A DNA stretch of 64,000 nucleotides from Oscillospiraceae bacterium (GTDB taxonomy: Bacteria > Bacillota > Clostridia > Oscillospirales > Acutalibacteraceae): the NCBI GenBank assembly GCA_015065965.1, contig SVPH01000007.1, forward strand, positions 1 to 64,000, written 5' to 3'. The notes under the pieces are model-generated. The model was given only the letters and a program-made list of their open reading frames with translations, was not told the origin of the DNA and did not search any database. Below, piece by piece: positions 37,860 through 47,730 of this stretch (the stretch's first letter is position 1; each line of letters opens with the position of its first letter). The position numbers and the translations under genes were made by a program.

Positions 37860-38459
37860 ATGAAACGCTTATTTGATTTTACGGTGAGCCTTCTGCTCAT
37901 CCTGATGCTGTTGCCGATATTTTTTATAATAGGCATCGTTATTGCAATTGATGCAGGCAACCCCGTTATCTATAAGCAATACCGCGTCGGCAAAGATAAC
38001 AAACTTTTCTATATCTATAAATTCCGCACGATGAAAAATAACACAAGGCTTGCCGCAACCAAGGATTTGACCGAGGCGGACAGCGTTATCACAAAGAGCG
38101 GAAGAATTCTGCGCAAAACAAGCCTTGATGAATTGCCTCAACTTTTCAATGTACTTAAGGGCGACATGAGTTTTGTCGGTCCCCGTCCTCTTATCCCAGA
38201 GGAAAAGGAAATCAGACTTCTTCGCAAGGAATACGGCATATACACCGTTCGCCCCGGTATAACAGGCTGGGCACAGGTTAACGGCAGAGATATGCTCACA
38301 GACGAAGAAAAAGCCCTGTTTGACAAGGAATACATTGACAAACAGAGCATTGCTTTTGATATTAAAATAATGTTTAAAACCGTTTTGGTTGTTCTCAAAA
38401 GAGAGAACATTTCAGAGGGCAGCGAGCCTGATAATAAATATAACTCAGGCAACTCCTAA
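37860..38459 (+). CDS. Sugar transferase (polyprenyl-phosphate glycosyl-1-phosphate transferase family)
   Basis: KRLFDFTVSLLLIL, YKFRTMKNNT, LRKTSLDELPQLFNVLKGDMSFVGPRPL. Confidence 0.9.
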   Translation: MKRLFDFTVSLLLILMLLPIFFIIGIVIAIDAGNPVIYKQYRVGKDNKLFYIYKFRTMKNNTRLAATKDLTEADSVITKSGRILRKTSLDELPQLFNVLKGDMSFVGPRPLIPEEKEIRLLRKEYGIYTVRPGITGWAQVNGRDMLTDEEKALFDKEYIDKQSIAFDIKIMFKTVLVVLKRENISEGSEPDNKYNSGNS

Positions 38460-39254
38460 GTATTCTTCGAGGCACTGACCGCTTGCTTTCATAGCCTGAG
38501 CGGCTTCAATGCCGACATATCTCCAGTGCCACGGCTCATATATGATTTTTGTTATATCCTGCTTATCCTCGGGGTAACGCAGGATAAATCCGTAATCTGC
38601 AGCATTTTCGCACAGCCAATTGAATTCATCTGTTTCCTCAAAGTTCTGATAAAGGCTGCAGATATCCATTGCAAGCCCTGCGTTATGCTCACTTGTGCCG
38701 GGAGGCAGAATAATTGTTGCCGCCATCTGGGTTGCTTCGGTTTTGCCGTAGCCTTCATTAATGTACTTCTGAATTTTGTTTTCAAAATTCCTTGTCTGCC
38801 TTTCAACCGAGCGGTAGCCGGAAACGGGAGTAAGTTCAATTCCGTCTTCAAGGGCAGCAAGGTACATTTCGTTGTAATGCGGCGCAACCCGGTAGTCGAG
38901 TTTGAGGCTGTTTGGGTCATCGGTGATGCATGGTGCAAGTTCAACCTCGTAGTCATCGGGCAGAATGTAATCTCTGTTAACGAGCAGCATTTTCCAGTCA
39001 CTCAGTTCAACATTTGCGTAAACCGGCTCAAATCCTGCATATGCATATTCGTAATCTTCGATTTTTTCGCCTGCGTATATGTCAGTTGTTGTCTGAACAA
39101 TCTGAGCAATTGTTGTTGAAACATCGGTGGAAGGCAGTTCATATTCGCTGCCTATGGCAGGGTTGGAACCGCCGGAAAGAGATGCTGTTATTCCGTAGCC
39201 CAGCAGAACAACGGCAAGTATGCCTATAAGCGCAACGGTTAAAGTCTTTTTCAT
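38445..39254 (-). CDS. D-alanyl-D-alanine carboxypeptidase, VanY/M15 family
   Basis: SGYRSVERQ, GTSEHNAGLAMDI, EPWHWRYVG. Confidence 0.9.
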   Translation of the reverse strand: MKKTLTVALIGILAVVLLGYGITASLSGGSNPAIGSEYELPSTDVSTTIAQIVQTTTDIYAGEKIEDYEYAYAGFEPVYANVELSDWKMLLVNRDYILPDDYEVELAPCITDDPNSLKLDYRVAPHYNEMYLAALEDGIELTPVSGYRSVERQTRNFENKIQKYINEGYGKTEATQMAATIILPPGTSEHNAGLAMDICSLYQNFEETDEFNWLCENAADYGFILRYPEDKQDITKIIYEPWHWRYVGIEAAQAMKASGQCLEEYLGVA

Positions 39255-39387
39255 ATCTGAATCCTCCGGAAGGAATATTATTTGCGCATACTATTCTAAA
39301 CCGAAAAAATACGGTTGTCAAATAAAAAACAAATTGTTTATATAAATTTAACAACAGGGGAAAGCCCTTGAAAGGAGTGTTTGTTCT

Positions 39388-40653
39388 TTGAAAGCAAACG
39401 AAAGTGTAAAAAATTACGAATCAACCCGCCGAATGTATGCAAACTACACTGCAAGAAGCATTAAAAAGGTTTGCAAGGAAATCGGCCCCAGATTCGCAGG
39501 CTCCGAGCAGGAGAAGAAGAGCATCGAATATATGGCAGAGGATTTGAAGACCTGCTGCGACGATGTAAAAATTGATTCCTATACCGTATCTCCCAAGGCA
39601 TTCCTTGGTTGGATACCTCTCTCTGTAGTGCTTATGACAATTTCATGCGCTCTCTTCTTTGTTGCGCAGTTTTTTGAAATTGCCCCTCTCTTTTATGTCA
39701 GCACTGCATTGACAGTAATATGCCTTTTCTTTATTGTTACGGAATTCCTTTTCTACAAGGAAACCCTCGATGTCTTTTTGCCTAAAAAGACTTCATATAA
39801 TGCCTATGGCGTCAGAAAACCCTCGGGCGAAGTAAAGCGCCGCATCATCTTCTGCGGTCATGCGGATTCTTCAATGGAATGGCGTTTTACCTATTGGGGC
39901 GGCCCAAAACTTGTTATTCCCGTTATCGGCGGCAGCGTTGTCGGCATTCTTGCTTCACTTGTTTTCAATATTATTGCTGTCGTAATGAACTTCACAAACC
40001 CCGAATTCATTTCATCAACCGCAATTGATGTTTTCAGTTATATTCTGCTTGCATTTATCGTTCTCTTCCTTGTTGCATCGCTTTTCTACGATAAAAAGCG
40101 CATTGTTGAGGGTGCAAACGATAACCTTACAGGCTGTTTTGCCTCAATCGCAATTCTTAAATTCTTTCAGGATAACCATATTCATCTTGAAAACACGGAA
40201 GTTGTTGCACTCTGTGCAGGCTCAGAGGAAATCGGCCTGAGAGGTTCAAAGGATTTCTGCGAAAAGCATGGGGATGAGTTCAAGGATGTTGAAACCGTTT
40301 TCGTTGCCCTTGATACTCTTCGCGATTATGACTTTATGGCAATCTATAACAAGGATATGACAGGCCTTGTAAAAAATGATGCCGATGCAAGCAAACTTGT
40401 TCAGGCAGGCGCAAAAATTGCAGGTTATGATGTTCCGTTCAAAACAGTTTCTCTCGGCGCAACCGATGCTGCTGCGGCAACACGAAGCGGCATGAAGGCA
40501 ACTGCTTTTGCGGCAATGGATCCCGCACCTGCACGCTACTACCACACAAGGCTTGATACTCACGAAAACCTTGACCTCAAAACAATTGAAGCAAGCCTTG
40601 ATATCTGCCTTGAAACTCTTTTCCTTTATGATGAAAAAGGCTTGAATGTTTGA
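39388..40653 (+). CDS. M28-family peptidase with inserted transmembrane segments (paralog of 12451-13692)
   Basis: IIFCGHADSSMEW, EGANDNLTGC, GSEEIGLRGSKDF; TTG start. Confidence 0.8.
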   Translation: MKANESVKNYESTRRMYANYTARSIKKVCKEIGPRFAGSEQEKKSIEYMAEDLKTCCDDVKIDSYTVSPKAFLGWIPLSVVLMTISCALFFVAQFFEIAPLFYVSTALTVICLFFIVTEFLFYKETLDVFLPKKTSYNAYGVRKPSGEVKRRIIFCGHADSSMEWRFTYWGGPKLVIPVIGGSVVGILASLVFNIIAVVMNFTNPEFISSTAIDVFSYILLAFIVLFLVASLFYDKKRIVEGANDNLTGCFASIAILKFFQDNHIHLENTEVVALCAGSEEIGLRGSKDFCEKHGDEFKDVETVFVALDTLRDYDFMAIYNKDMTGLVKNDADASKLVQAGAKIAGYDVPFKTVSLGATDAAAATRSGMKATAFAAMDPAPARYYHTRLDTHENLDLKTIEASLDICLETLFLYDEKGLNV

Positions 40654-40828
40654 TGATTAGGCATTTTCAACAAACAGATACATCTGAATTCTTTCACTTT
40701 CCACAAAATTTTTTATTTCATAAAATTTGGATGTATTTTGTTTGTTAATGTGCTATAATACACTTATTATTATTCAAAAAATTGCTTAAAGCAAGCGGTT
40801 TTGTCGTTTGCGAAAGGAGATTTACCGA

Positions 40829-41716
40829 ATGAACAAGAAAATAATGGCAGCAATCAGCATGATACTTGTGTTCTCATTCCTTTTTGCTTTTACAGGATGT
40901 AACAGCACAACAGAGGAAGAAACAACCACAACAACAATTACTGCAAAGACTCCTCTTCCCACTGATGTAACAACTTCTTTCAATGAAGAAGAAAGCCTTG
41001 TTATTACAGACACAACATATTCACCCGAACAACTTGCAGCAAACACCGTAACAATTTTTGAATATTTCAACCTTCATATCAACGAACTCAAGGGCGTTAA
41101 GGCTTCCGTTGAAATGGGTCAGGATAAGAGCATCGGCAAGGCAAAGGATGCTGAAGGCAACGAAGTTGCTATGAGCGACAACGATTATATCAATGCTGCT
41201 ATCACAACTCTTGACAGTTATATGCTCAAAACAGACGGCGCAAGCCTTGAATACGGCGAAGACCTTGTTCCTTTCCTCCCCGTTAAGGGCGCATCATATG
41301 TAAGCGCAATTACTCTTGACGAAGTTGAAAGCGCAACTTGTGTTGATACAGACGGTCAGAGAGTTATCACAGTTACTCTTAAGAGCCCTGCTCTCCCCGC
41401 AACAATTGAAAAGGCTTATGATATGGGCAATGTTGATGAGATTATGGCTGAGTTTGAGAAGGCAAACGCTTATCTTACCGCTACAAAGCCTACTCTTACA
41501 TATAAGGATTGCCAGATTATCATCACAGCAAATGTTGAAACAGACGAAGTTCACACAATCCAGTATGTGAAGAACATTGATGTAGCAACAGATGTTACAG
41601 GTCAGGGTTCACTTGCAGATATGGGCACTGTTCCCGTAACATTCCGTTACAGCAACACTGTTACCTATACTCTTGACAGAACAAATCCTGCCGAAACAAC
41701 AGTTGCAGCAGAATAA
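40829..41716 (+). CDS. Lipoprotein with Thr-rich linker
   Basis: Lipobox-like FAFTGCNS then EEETTTTTITAKT. Confidence 0.75.
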   Translation: MNKKIMAAISMILVFSFLFAFTGCNSTTEEETTTTTITAKTPLPTDVTTSFNEEESLVITDTTYSPEQLAANTVTIFEYFNLHINELKGVKASVEMGQDKSIGKAKDAEGNEVAMSDNDYINAAITTLDSYMLKTDGASLEYGEDLVPFLPVKGASYVSAITLDEVESATCVDTDGQRVITVTLKSPALPATIEKAYDMGNVDEIMAEFEKANAYLTATKPTLTYKDCQIIITANVETDEVHTIQYVKNIDVATDVTGQGSLADMGTVPVTFRYSNTVTYTLDRTNPAETTVAAE

Positions 41717-41729
41717 TTGAGTAAAATTT

Positions 41730-41756
41730 AACCCCGCCAAACGGCGGGGTTTTATT
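41730..41756. terminator. Terminator
   Basis: aaccccgcc aaac ggcggggttttatt. Confidence 0.7.
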
Positions 41757-41760
41757 ATTG

Positions 41761-43083
41761 TTATTGATAATCTTTCATGTATTCGCCGTGGGCTTCAATG
41801 AGTTCGTCAACCATTGCCTTGATTTCGTCAATTGAAAGTTCAGCGGCGGTGTGGGGTTCAAGCATTGCAGCCATATAGATATCTTCGCGCTTCTTTGTAA
41901 CCGCAGCGTTGATTGTGAGAAGTTGAGCGTTGATGTTTGTCATGTTCATTGCTGCGAGTTGAACGGGCAGTTTGCCTACATGGCAGGGATGAATGCCTTT
42001 GCCGTCGATAAGGCAGGGAACTTCAACGCAGGCATCTGCGGGCAGGTTGTCGATAAGACCTGCGTTCAGAACGTTGCCGCCAATTTTATAGGGGTTGCCG
42101 GTAACGATTGATTCCATGATATATGAAGCATATTCGCCGCTTCTTTCATGTGTAATCTGACCGTTGTCAAGGATTCTTTCCTTTTCAGCCTTCCAGCCTG
42201 CAATCTGATTGACACAGCGGCGCGGATATTCGTCAAGAGGAATGTTATATCTTTCAATAAGTTCGGGGTACTTTGATTTGATATAGAAGCAGTTATATTC
42301 GGCATTATGTTCGCTGGATTCCGTGCAGTAGTATCCGAAGTTCTTTATATATTCAAATCTGACCATATCGCTGTGCTTTTCGGTTGCGTTCATTTCGGCA
42401 GCCTTTCTGCGGATTTCAGGGTAAAGGTCGTTGCCGTCCTTATCCTCAATCTCAAGCAGCCAGCCCATGTGGTTTATGCCGGCGATAAGTTCTTTTCTGC
42501 CCTCAAGTTTATCTTCCATGCCGAGTCTGTTGAGCAAATCTCTTGAGCAACTCTGAACGCTGTGGCAGAGACCGATGGTTTTAACTTTTGTATATCTCTG
42601 CATATAGCCCGAAAGGATTGCCATGGGGTTTGTGTAGTTAAGGAACCATGCATTGGGGCAAACTTCTTCCATATCGTTTGCGAAATCCTGAAGAACGGGA
42701 ATGGTTCTCAGACCTCTCATGATGCCGCCGATGCCGAGAGTATCGGCAATAGTCTGGCGCAGACCGTATTTTTTGGGCACTTCAAAGTCAATGATGGTGC
42801 AGGGGTCATAAAGACCTACCTGAATTGCATTAACAACAAAAGTAGCATCTCTGAGCGCTTCTTTTCTGTTTTCAACGCCGCAGTATTTTTCGATTTTTGC
42901 TCTGCCTTCGTTGATGTTGTTGTTCATTGCACTGAGGATAATGTAACTGTCCTCAAGTCTTTCCTCGTCAATATCATAAAGAGCGATAACGCTGTCACGC
43001 AGGCAGGGTGTGCACATACAGTCGCCAAGAACATTTCTGGCAAAAACGGTGCTGCCTGCACCCATGAAAGTAATTTTAACCAT
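41761..43083 (-). CDS. GH4 family glycosidase (alpha-glucosidase/galactosidase-like)
   Basis: MVKITFMGAGSTVFARNVLGDCM, NYTNPMAILSGYM, GLCHSVQ, GINHMGWLL. Confidence 0.9.
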   Translation of the reverse strand: MVKITFMGAGSTVFARNVLGDCMCTPCLRDSVIALYDIDEERLEDSYIILSAMNNNINEGRAKIEKYCGVENRKEALRDATFVVNAIQVGLYDPCTIIDFEVPKKYGLRQTIADTLGIGGIMRGLRTIPVLQDFANDMEEVCPNAWFLNYTNPMAILSGYMQRYTKVKTIGLCHSVQSCSRDLLNRLGMEDKLEGRKELIAGINHMGWLLEIEDKDGNDLYPEIRRKAAEMNATEKHSDMVRFEYIKNFGYYCTESSEHNAEYNCFYIKSKYPELIERYNIPLDEYPRRCVNQIAGWKAEKERILDNGQITHERSGEYASYIMESIVTGNPYKIGGNVLNAGLIDNLPADACVEVPCLIDGKGIHPCHVGKLPVQLAAMNMTNINAQLLTINAAVTKKREDIYMAAMLEPHTAAELSIDEIKAMVDELIEAHGEYMKDYQ

Positions 43084-43229
43084 ATTGTTTCTCCTTTCGG
43101 AATTTGTAACTTTAATATAGCACACCGATAAAGGATTTACAACAGAAAAAATTGTTTTACTTCAAAATTTATTGCCTTATTTGTTTTTATATGTTAAGAT
43201 ATAGCCATATTATTCAAGGATGTGACAGC

Positions 43230-44612
43230 ATGAATAAAGTTTCTCTCAGGGAAAAATTCGGCTACGGAGTAGGCGCAATCGGTCTTGACCTCAGTTACGG
43301 CATGTTCTATTCCTATTTGTCAATTTATCTTACAAATGCACTCGGCATCAGCCCTGTATTTTTGCTTGTTCTTGCGCCTCTTGCAAGGCTTTGGGACGGC
43401 ATAAATGACCCGATGATGGGCATGATTGTTGACAAAACAAAAACGAAGATGGGTAAATACCGTCCGTGGATTTTAACGGGCGCAATGCTTAATGCAGTTG
43501 TGCTCTGTCTGCTTTTCAACAACCCCGGTTTTGCAGCAGGCTCAACAGGTCTTTATATTTATGTTGCGGTGTTCTATGTGCTCTGGGGTATGACTAACAC
43601 CCTTGCGGACATTCCTTTTTGGTCAATGATTCCCTCTTTTGCGAGTGAAGAAAAGGACAGAAATCTTGTTTCAACAATCGCAAGAGCATTTTCGGGTCTC
43701 GGTCAGGGTATTGTTTCAATTTTCACTGCTATTGCGGTTGCTGCTCTCGGCGGCGTTGCAGGCAGTGACCTTGATACAATGAGTGCAGGAACGCTCACAA
43801 AAGGTTTCGGAAAATGGTCAATAATCATGGCGGTTGCGCTCATCTTCTTTGCGGGCATAAGTGTTCTTTCAACAAAAGAAAGACGCATTGTTGTCAACGA
43901 AGAGAAGTTCTCATTCAAAGCGGCAATCAACGCCATAAAACAGAATGACCAACTCCTTGTTTTCATGCTTTTTGCGATGATTTCAAACGCAGGTTTCTAT
44001 ATGACATCGGGTATCAGCAGTTATTATTTTGATGCTGTTGCAGGCGACCTTACATTGCAGTCAAAGTTCAATCTTATGGGAACTGTCGGTTCGGTTCTTT
44101 CGCTTCTTGTTATCCCTGTTTGTTCAAAATTCATGAGCAACCGTTCAACCTATAAACTTTCGCTCGGTATGGTTGCAGCGGGTTATATCGGCATGGCAAT
44201 CGTAGGCTATCTTTTTGACGGTAACGTTTATGCTCTCGGTGCATGCTATATTCTCACATCTCTCGGTACGGGAAGTATGTTCGTTAACCAGACTGTTATG
44301 CTTGCAGACTGCGTTGACTACGGTGAATATAAAACAGGCAAACGCAACCAGAGCCTTACTTTCTCAATGAAAGGTTTCTTGCAGAAAATGGCATATACCG
44401 TTCAGTCAATTATCATGTATGCCGCATTCAGCGTTACCGGTTTTGACGGCAACCTTGCTCAGCAGCCGGAAGCCGCAAAGAGCGCAATTTCTTTCCTTAT
44501 GTTCATTGTGCCTCCCGTTATGATTATAATTTCTTACATTATTTTCTCAAAGAAATACAAAATCCACGGTGAGTTCAAGCAGGAAGTGCTTAAAGCAGTA
44601 AGTGAAAAATAA
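43230..44612 (+). CDS. MFS transporter, GPH-type symporter
   Basis: ARLWDGINDPMMGMIVDKTKTKMGKYRPWI, DCVDYGEYKTGKRNQS. Confidence 0.85.
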   Translation: MNKVSLREKFGYGVGAIGLDLSYGMFYSYLSIYLTNALGISPVFLLVLAPLARLWDGINDPMMGMIVDKTKTKMGKYRPWILTGAMLNAVVLCLLFNNPGFAAGSTGLYIYVAVFYVLWGMTNTLADIPFWSMIPSFASEEKDRNLVSTIARAFSGLGQGIVSIFTAIAVAALGGVAGSDLDTMSAGTLTKGFGKWSIIMAVALIFFAGISVLSTKERRIVVNEEKFSFKAAINAIKQNDQLLVFMLFAMISNAGFYMTSGISSYYFDAVAGDLTLQSKFNLMGTVGSVLSLLVIPVCSKFMSNRSTYKLSLGMVAAGYIGMAIVGYLFDGNVYALGACYILTSLGTGSMFVNQTVMLADCVDYGEYKTGKRNQSLTFSMKGFLQKMAYTVQSIIMYAAFSVTGFDGNLAQQPEAAKSAISFLMFIVPPVMIIISYIIFSKKYKIHGEFKQEVLKAVSEK

Positions 44613-44727
44613 GAACAAAAAACGCCGTCTCATACGAGGCGGCGTTCTTCGTGAAAAAATGTTATGAGAAATTGACTTCTTCAGGAGAAAGAAGATTATG
44701 TTTGCACAGTTAGTTGCAACTAACTGT
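44612..44727 (-). ncRNA. Candidate small RNA (orphan transcription unit)
   Basis: Promoter TTGACA-17-TATTAT (44762-44734) and intrinsic terminator bracket ~115 nt with no credible ORF. Confidence 0.4.
44617..44646 (-). terminator. Stem-loop with U-tract on - strand
   Basis: 44621-44631 pairs 44636-44646 (11 bp, one GU, 4-nt loop); U-tract only on - strand side. Confidence 0.65.
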
Positions 44728-44730
44728 GCA
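44703..44730. promoter_or_regulatory. 28-bp perfect palindrome at promoter start region (candidate operator)
   Basis: tgcacagttagttgcaactaactgtgca. Confidence 0.65.
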
Positions 44731-44733
44731 TGT

Positions 44734-44762
44734 ATAATATCATATAATTTGGTGTTTGTCAA
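44734..44762 (-). promoter_or_regulatory. SigA-type promoter
   Basis: TTGACA (44757-44762), 17-nt spacer, TATTAT (44734-44739) on - strand. Confidence 0.6.
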
Positions 44763-44814
44763 GAGTTTTTTAAAGGAAAATTATAGCCCGAAAATATTTA
44801 AAAAAGGTAACAGT

Positions 44815-44838
44815 GTAGGGGACGGGTTTCCCGTCCCG
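44815..44838. repeat. 24-bp palindromic dispersed repeat, copy 2
   Basis: gtaggggacgggtttcccgtcccg. Confidence 0.8.
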
Positions 44839-44891
44839 CTTGAACATGCGCCTTACGGCACACACGGACAGACACTGAAATAATGCAAAAA

Positions 44892-44918
44892 AACGGCAGG
44901 ATAAAAATATCCTGCCGC
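44892..44918 (-). terminator. pnp terminator
   Basis: CGGCAGGATA tttt TATCCTGCCG then TTTTTT on - strand. Confidence 0.7.
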
Positions 44919-44930
44919 ATTCTATTTTTA

Positions 44931-47120
44931 TTAGTCTCTCTTCTGTCTGCCGCCTCTGTCGCTGCGGAAATCTCTTCTGGGCTTTCTGGGAGCATCTGAA
45001 ACTGTGTTTTCGGGAACAAGACCTTCAACTTCGATAAGTGCCTCGCGGCGTGAGAAGTTGAGTCTGCCCTGATCATCCTTGGGAAGAACCTTAACGATAA
45101 CTTCATCGCCAACGTTAACTGCGTCTTCAACCTTTTCTGTTCTCTTAACATCGAGTTGGCTGATGTGAACCATGCCCTCTTTACCGGGAGCGATTTCAAC
45201 AAATGCGCCGAAACTCATAAGGCGGGTAACAACGCCCTTGTAGATTGCGCCGACTTCGGGGTCATTAGCAATTGTTTCAACAATGAAGATTGCTCTGCGT
45301 GCATCTTCGATATCTGTTGATGAAACAAAGATGTTGCCGTCTTCCTGAACGTCAATCTTACAGTTGCATTCTGCGCAGATTTTCTGGATAACCTTGCCCT
45401 GCTTGCCGATAACATCGCCGATCTTTTCAGGGTCAATCTTTGTTGTGAGCATCTTGGGTGCCCATTTTGAAAGTTCTGCTCTGGGTTCGGGGATAACGGG
45501 GAGCATGATTTCATCAAGGATGTAGCATCTTGCAGTGTAAGTCTTGTCAAGAGCCTCTCTGATAATTGCGGGAGTAAGACCGTGAACCTTGAGGTCCATC
45601 TGGATTGATGTGATACCTTTCTTTGTACCTGCAACCTTGAAGTCCATATCGCCGAAGAAGTCTTCAAGACCCTGAATATCAACCATGGTCATGAAACGGT
45701 CGCCTTCAGTGATAAGACCGCATGAGATACCTGCAACGGGAGCCTTGATGGGAACACCTGCTGCCATAAGTGAAAGTGTTGAACCGCAAACTGAGCCCTG
45801 TGATGTTGAGCCGTTTGATGAAAGAACTTCGGAAACAACACGGATTGTGTAAGGGAATTCTTCAACTGAGGGAAGAACGGGGATGAGAGAACGCTCTGCA
45901 AGTGCGCCGTGGCCGATTTCTCTTCTGCCGGGGCCTCTGCTGGGCTTTGTTTCGCCAACTGAATATGAGGGGAAGTTGTAGTGGTGCATATAACGCTTTG
46001 ATTCTTCTTCGTCAAGGCCGTCAAGCAACTGAGCGTCGCTCATGGGGCCAAGAGTTGTGATTGAAAGAACCTGAGTCTGGCCTCTGGTGAACATACCTGA
46101 GCCGTGAACTCTGTCAAGAAGGTCAACTTCTGCGTTAAGAGGACGGATTTCGTTGATACCTCTGCCGTCAACACGCTTGCCGTCGTCAAGAAGCCAGCGG
46201 CGAACAACGTATTTCTGAACTTTGTAAAGACATTCTTCAATCTTAACTTCCATGTCAGGATAGATTTCATCGAATTTTTCGTGAACCTTATCGTAAACGG
46301 GCTTAAGGCGCTCGTCACGGATTCTCTTATCGTCTGTATCAAGAGCATAGCGGATATCTTCGATTGCGAAGTCCTTGATTGCTTCGTACATCTCGGGATC
46401 GGGATCGTTTGAGGGGAAGTCAACCTTCTCCTTGCCGCATTCTGCCTTAATCTGATTGATGAATTCTACGATTCTCTGGTTTTCTTTATGAGCGAACATG
46501 ATGCCGTCATACATGTCGTCGTTTGAAACTTCGTTAGCGCCTGCTTCAATCATTGCAACAAGGTCGCTTGTTGAAGCAACGGTAACATACATATCGCTCT
46601 TTGCTCTCTGCTCAAGAGTGGGGTTGATAACATACTGACCGTCAACAAGACCTACAACAACGCCTGAAATGGGGCCGTCCCAAGGAATTTCTGAAATAGA
46701 AATTGCGATAGAAACGCCGAGCATTGCAGCGATTTCGGGCTGACAGTCGGGGTCAACTGACATAACGGTTGCAACAACGCCAACATCGTTTCTCATATCC
46801 TTGGGGAAAAGAGGTCTGATGGGTCTGTCGATAACACGCGATGCGAGAGTTGCCTTTTCACTTGCCTTGCCTTCACGGCGCTGGAATGAGCCGGGGATTC
46901 TGCCTACTGAATAGAGTTTCTCTTCATAGTCAACCGAAAGGGGGAAGAAATCAACACCCTCTCTGGGTTTTGCGGCCATAGTTGCTGTGCAAAGCACGTT
47001 TGTGTCGCCGTAGCGAACAAGGCATGAGCCGCCTGCAAGTTGAGCCATTTTGCCTACTTCAACAACAAAAGGTCTGCCTGCGATTTCTGTTTCGTACTTT
47101 TTGAATGCTTCAAAAAACAT
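44931..47120 (-). CDS. pnp: Polyribonucleotide nucleotidyltransferase
   Basis: RPFVVEVGKMAQLAGGSCLVRYGDTNVLCTA..., KH and S1 domains; start at MFFEAFKKYETE. Confidence 0.97.
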   Translation of the reverse strand: MFFEAFKKYETEIAGRPFVVEVGKMAQLAGGSCLVRYGDTNVLCTATMAAKPREGVDFFPLSVDYEEKLYSVGRIPGSFQRREGKASEKATLASRVIDRPIRPLFPKDMRNDVGVVATVMSVDPDCQPEIAAMLGVSIAISISEIPWDGPISGVVVGLVDGQYVINPTLEQRAKSDMYVTVASTSDLVAMIEAGANEVSNDDMYDGIMFAHKENQRIVEFINQIKAECGKEKVDFPSNDPDPEMYEAIKDFAIEDIRYALDTDDKRIRDERLKPVYDKVHEKFDEIYPDMEVKIEECLYKVQKYVVRRWLLDDGKRVDGRGINEIRPLNAEVDLLDRVHGSGMFTRGQTQVLSITTLGPMSDAQLLDGLDEEESKRYMHHYNFPSYSVGETKPSRGPGRREIGHGALAERSLIPVLPSVEEFPYTIRVVSEVLSSNGSTSQGSVCGSTLSLMAAGVPIKAPVAGISCGLITEGDRFMTMVDIQGLEDFFGDMDFKVAGTKKGITSIQMDLKVHGLTPAIIREALDKTYTARCYILDEIMLPVIPEPRAELSKWAPKMLTTKIDPEKIGDVIGKQGKVIQKICAECNCKIDVQEDGNIFVSSTDIEDARRAIFIVETIANDPEVGAIYKGVVTRLMSFGAFVEIAPGKEGMVHISQLDVKRTEKVEDAVNVGDEVIVKVLPKDDQGRLNFSRREALIEVEGLVPENTVSDAPRKPRRDFRSDRGGRQKRD

Positions 47121-47151
47121 TTTTCTACCTCTCTGTAAAATTATATTTCCA

Positions 47152-47242
47152 CAGGCGGCAGGCTTTGGGTTTAGCAATAAATCCAACCTCTGTTTTCACA
47201 GAAACTCGATTTACCGCTAAAACCGAGGGAATGCGCCGCCTG
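47152..47242 (-). promoter_or_regulatory. Long imperfect hairpin in pnp 5' leader
   Basis: CAGGCGGC...GCCGCCTG closing stem, 14-bp UUUAGCGGUAAAUC/GAUUUAUUGCUAAA duplex, GAAA tetraloop apex. Confidence 0.7.
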
Positions 47243-47321
47243 AAAGATTCGATTTTTTGACGGTTTAAAGTTGTAACAGGCTAACACTTTAATATATTAA
47301 CCCGACCTTTAAAACGACACA

Positions 47322-47352
47322 AAGCAGGCAAGATGAGTTCCTGCCTGCTTTA
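47322..47352 (-). terminator. rpsO terminator
   Basis: AAGCAGGCA ggaactcatct TGCCTGCTT. Confidence 0.65.
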
Positions 47353-47360
47353 TTGATGAA

Positions 47361-47624
47361 TTATTTACGGATACCGAGTCTTGCAATGATTGAACGGTAA
47401 CGCTCAATGTCAACCTTCTGAAGGTAAGCAAGGAGGTTTCTTCTGTGACCAACCATCATAAGAAGGCCTCTTCTTGAGTGGTGGTCTTTCTTGTGCTCCT
47501 TAAGATGCTCAGTGAGGTCGTTGATTCTCTTTGTGAGAACAGCGATCTGAACTTCGGGTGAACCTGTGTCACCTTCGTGGAGAGCATATTCCTGCATGAT
47601 TGCGGTCTTTTCTGCCTGTGTCAT
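47361..47624 (-). CDS. rpsO: 30S ribosomal protein S15
   Basis: [51 protein letters not shown]. Confidence 0.97.
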   Translation of the reverse strand: MTQAEKTAIMQEYALHEGDTGSPEVQIAVLTKRINDLTEHLKEHKKDHHSRRGLLMMVGHRRNLLAYLQKVDIERYRSIIARLGIRK

Positions 47625-47629
47625 TGTTT

Positions 47630-47730
47630 TTCACCTCATTTAAATATTTGCCTCAGATCCCAGAAAGCGGCAGGTGAACACCTCGTTGAGGTTTACTCCG
47701 CAACCCGAGAAACGGGCATGTGCAAATCGG
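47630..47730 (-). promoter_or_regulatory. rpsO structured leader (candidate S15 autoregulatory site)
   Basis: GCGG..CCGC junction enclosing ACCUC-aac-GAGGU; leader UUCACCU (47672-47678) complementary to SD AGGUGAA (47630-47636). Confidence 0.55.

Noticed and set aside
44547-44762. 71-aa - strand ORF overlapping the orphan promoter region
   Set aside because: Its start lies at or upstream of the -35 and it runs through the terminator hairpin into antisense of the MFS gene; not a plausible product of that promoter.
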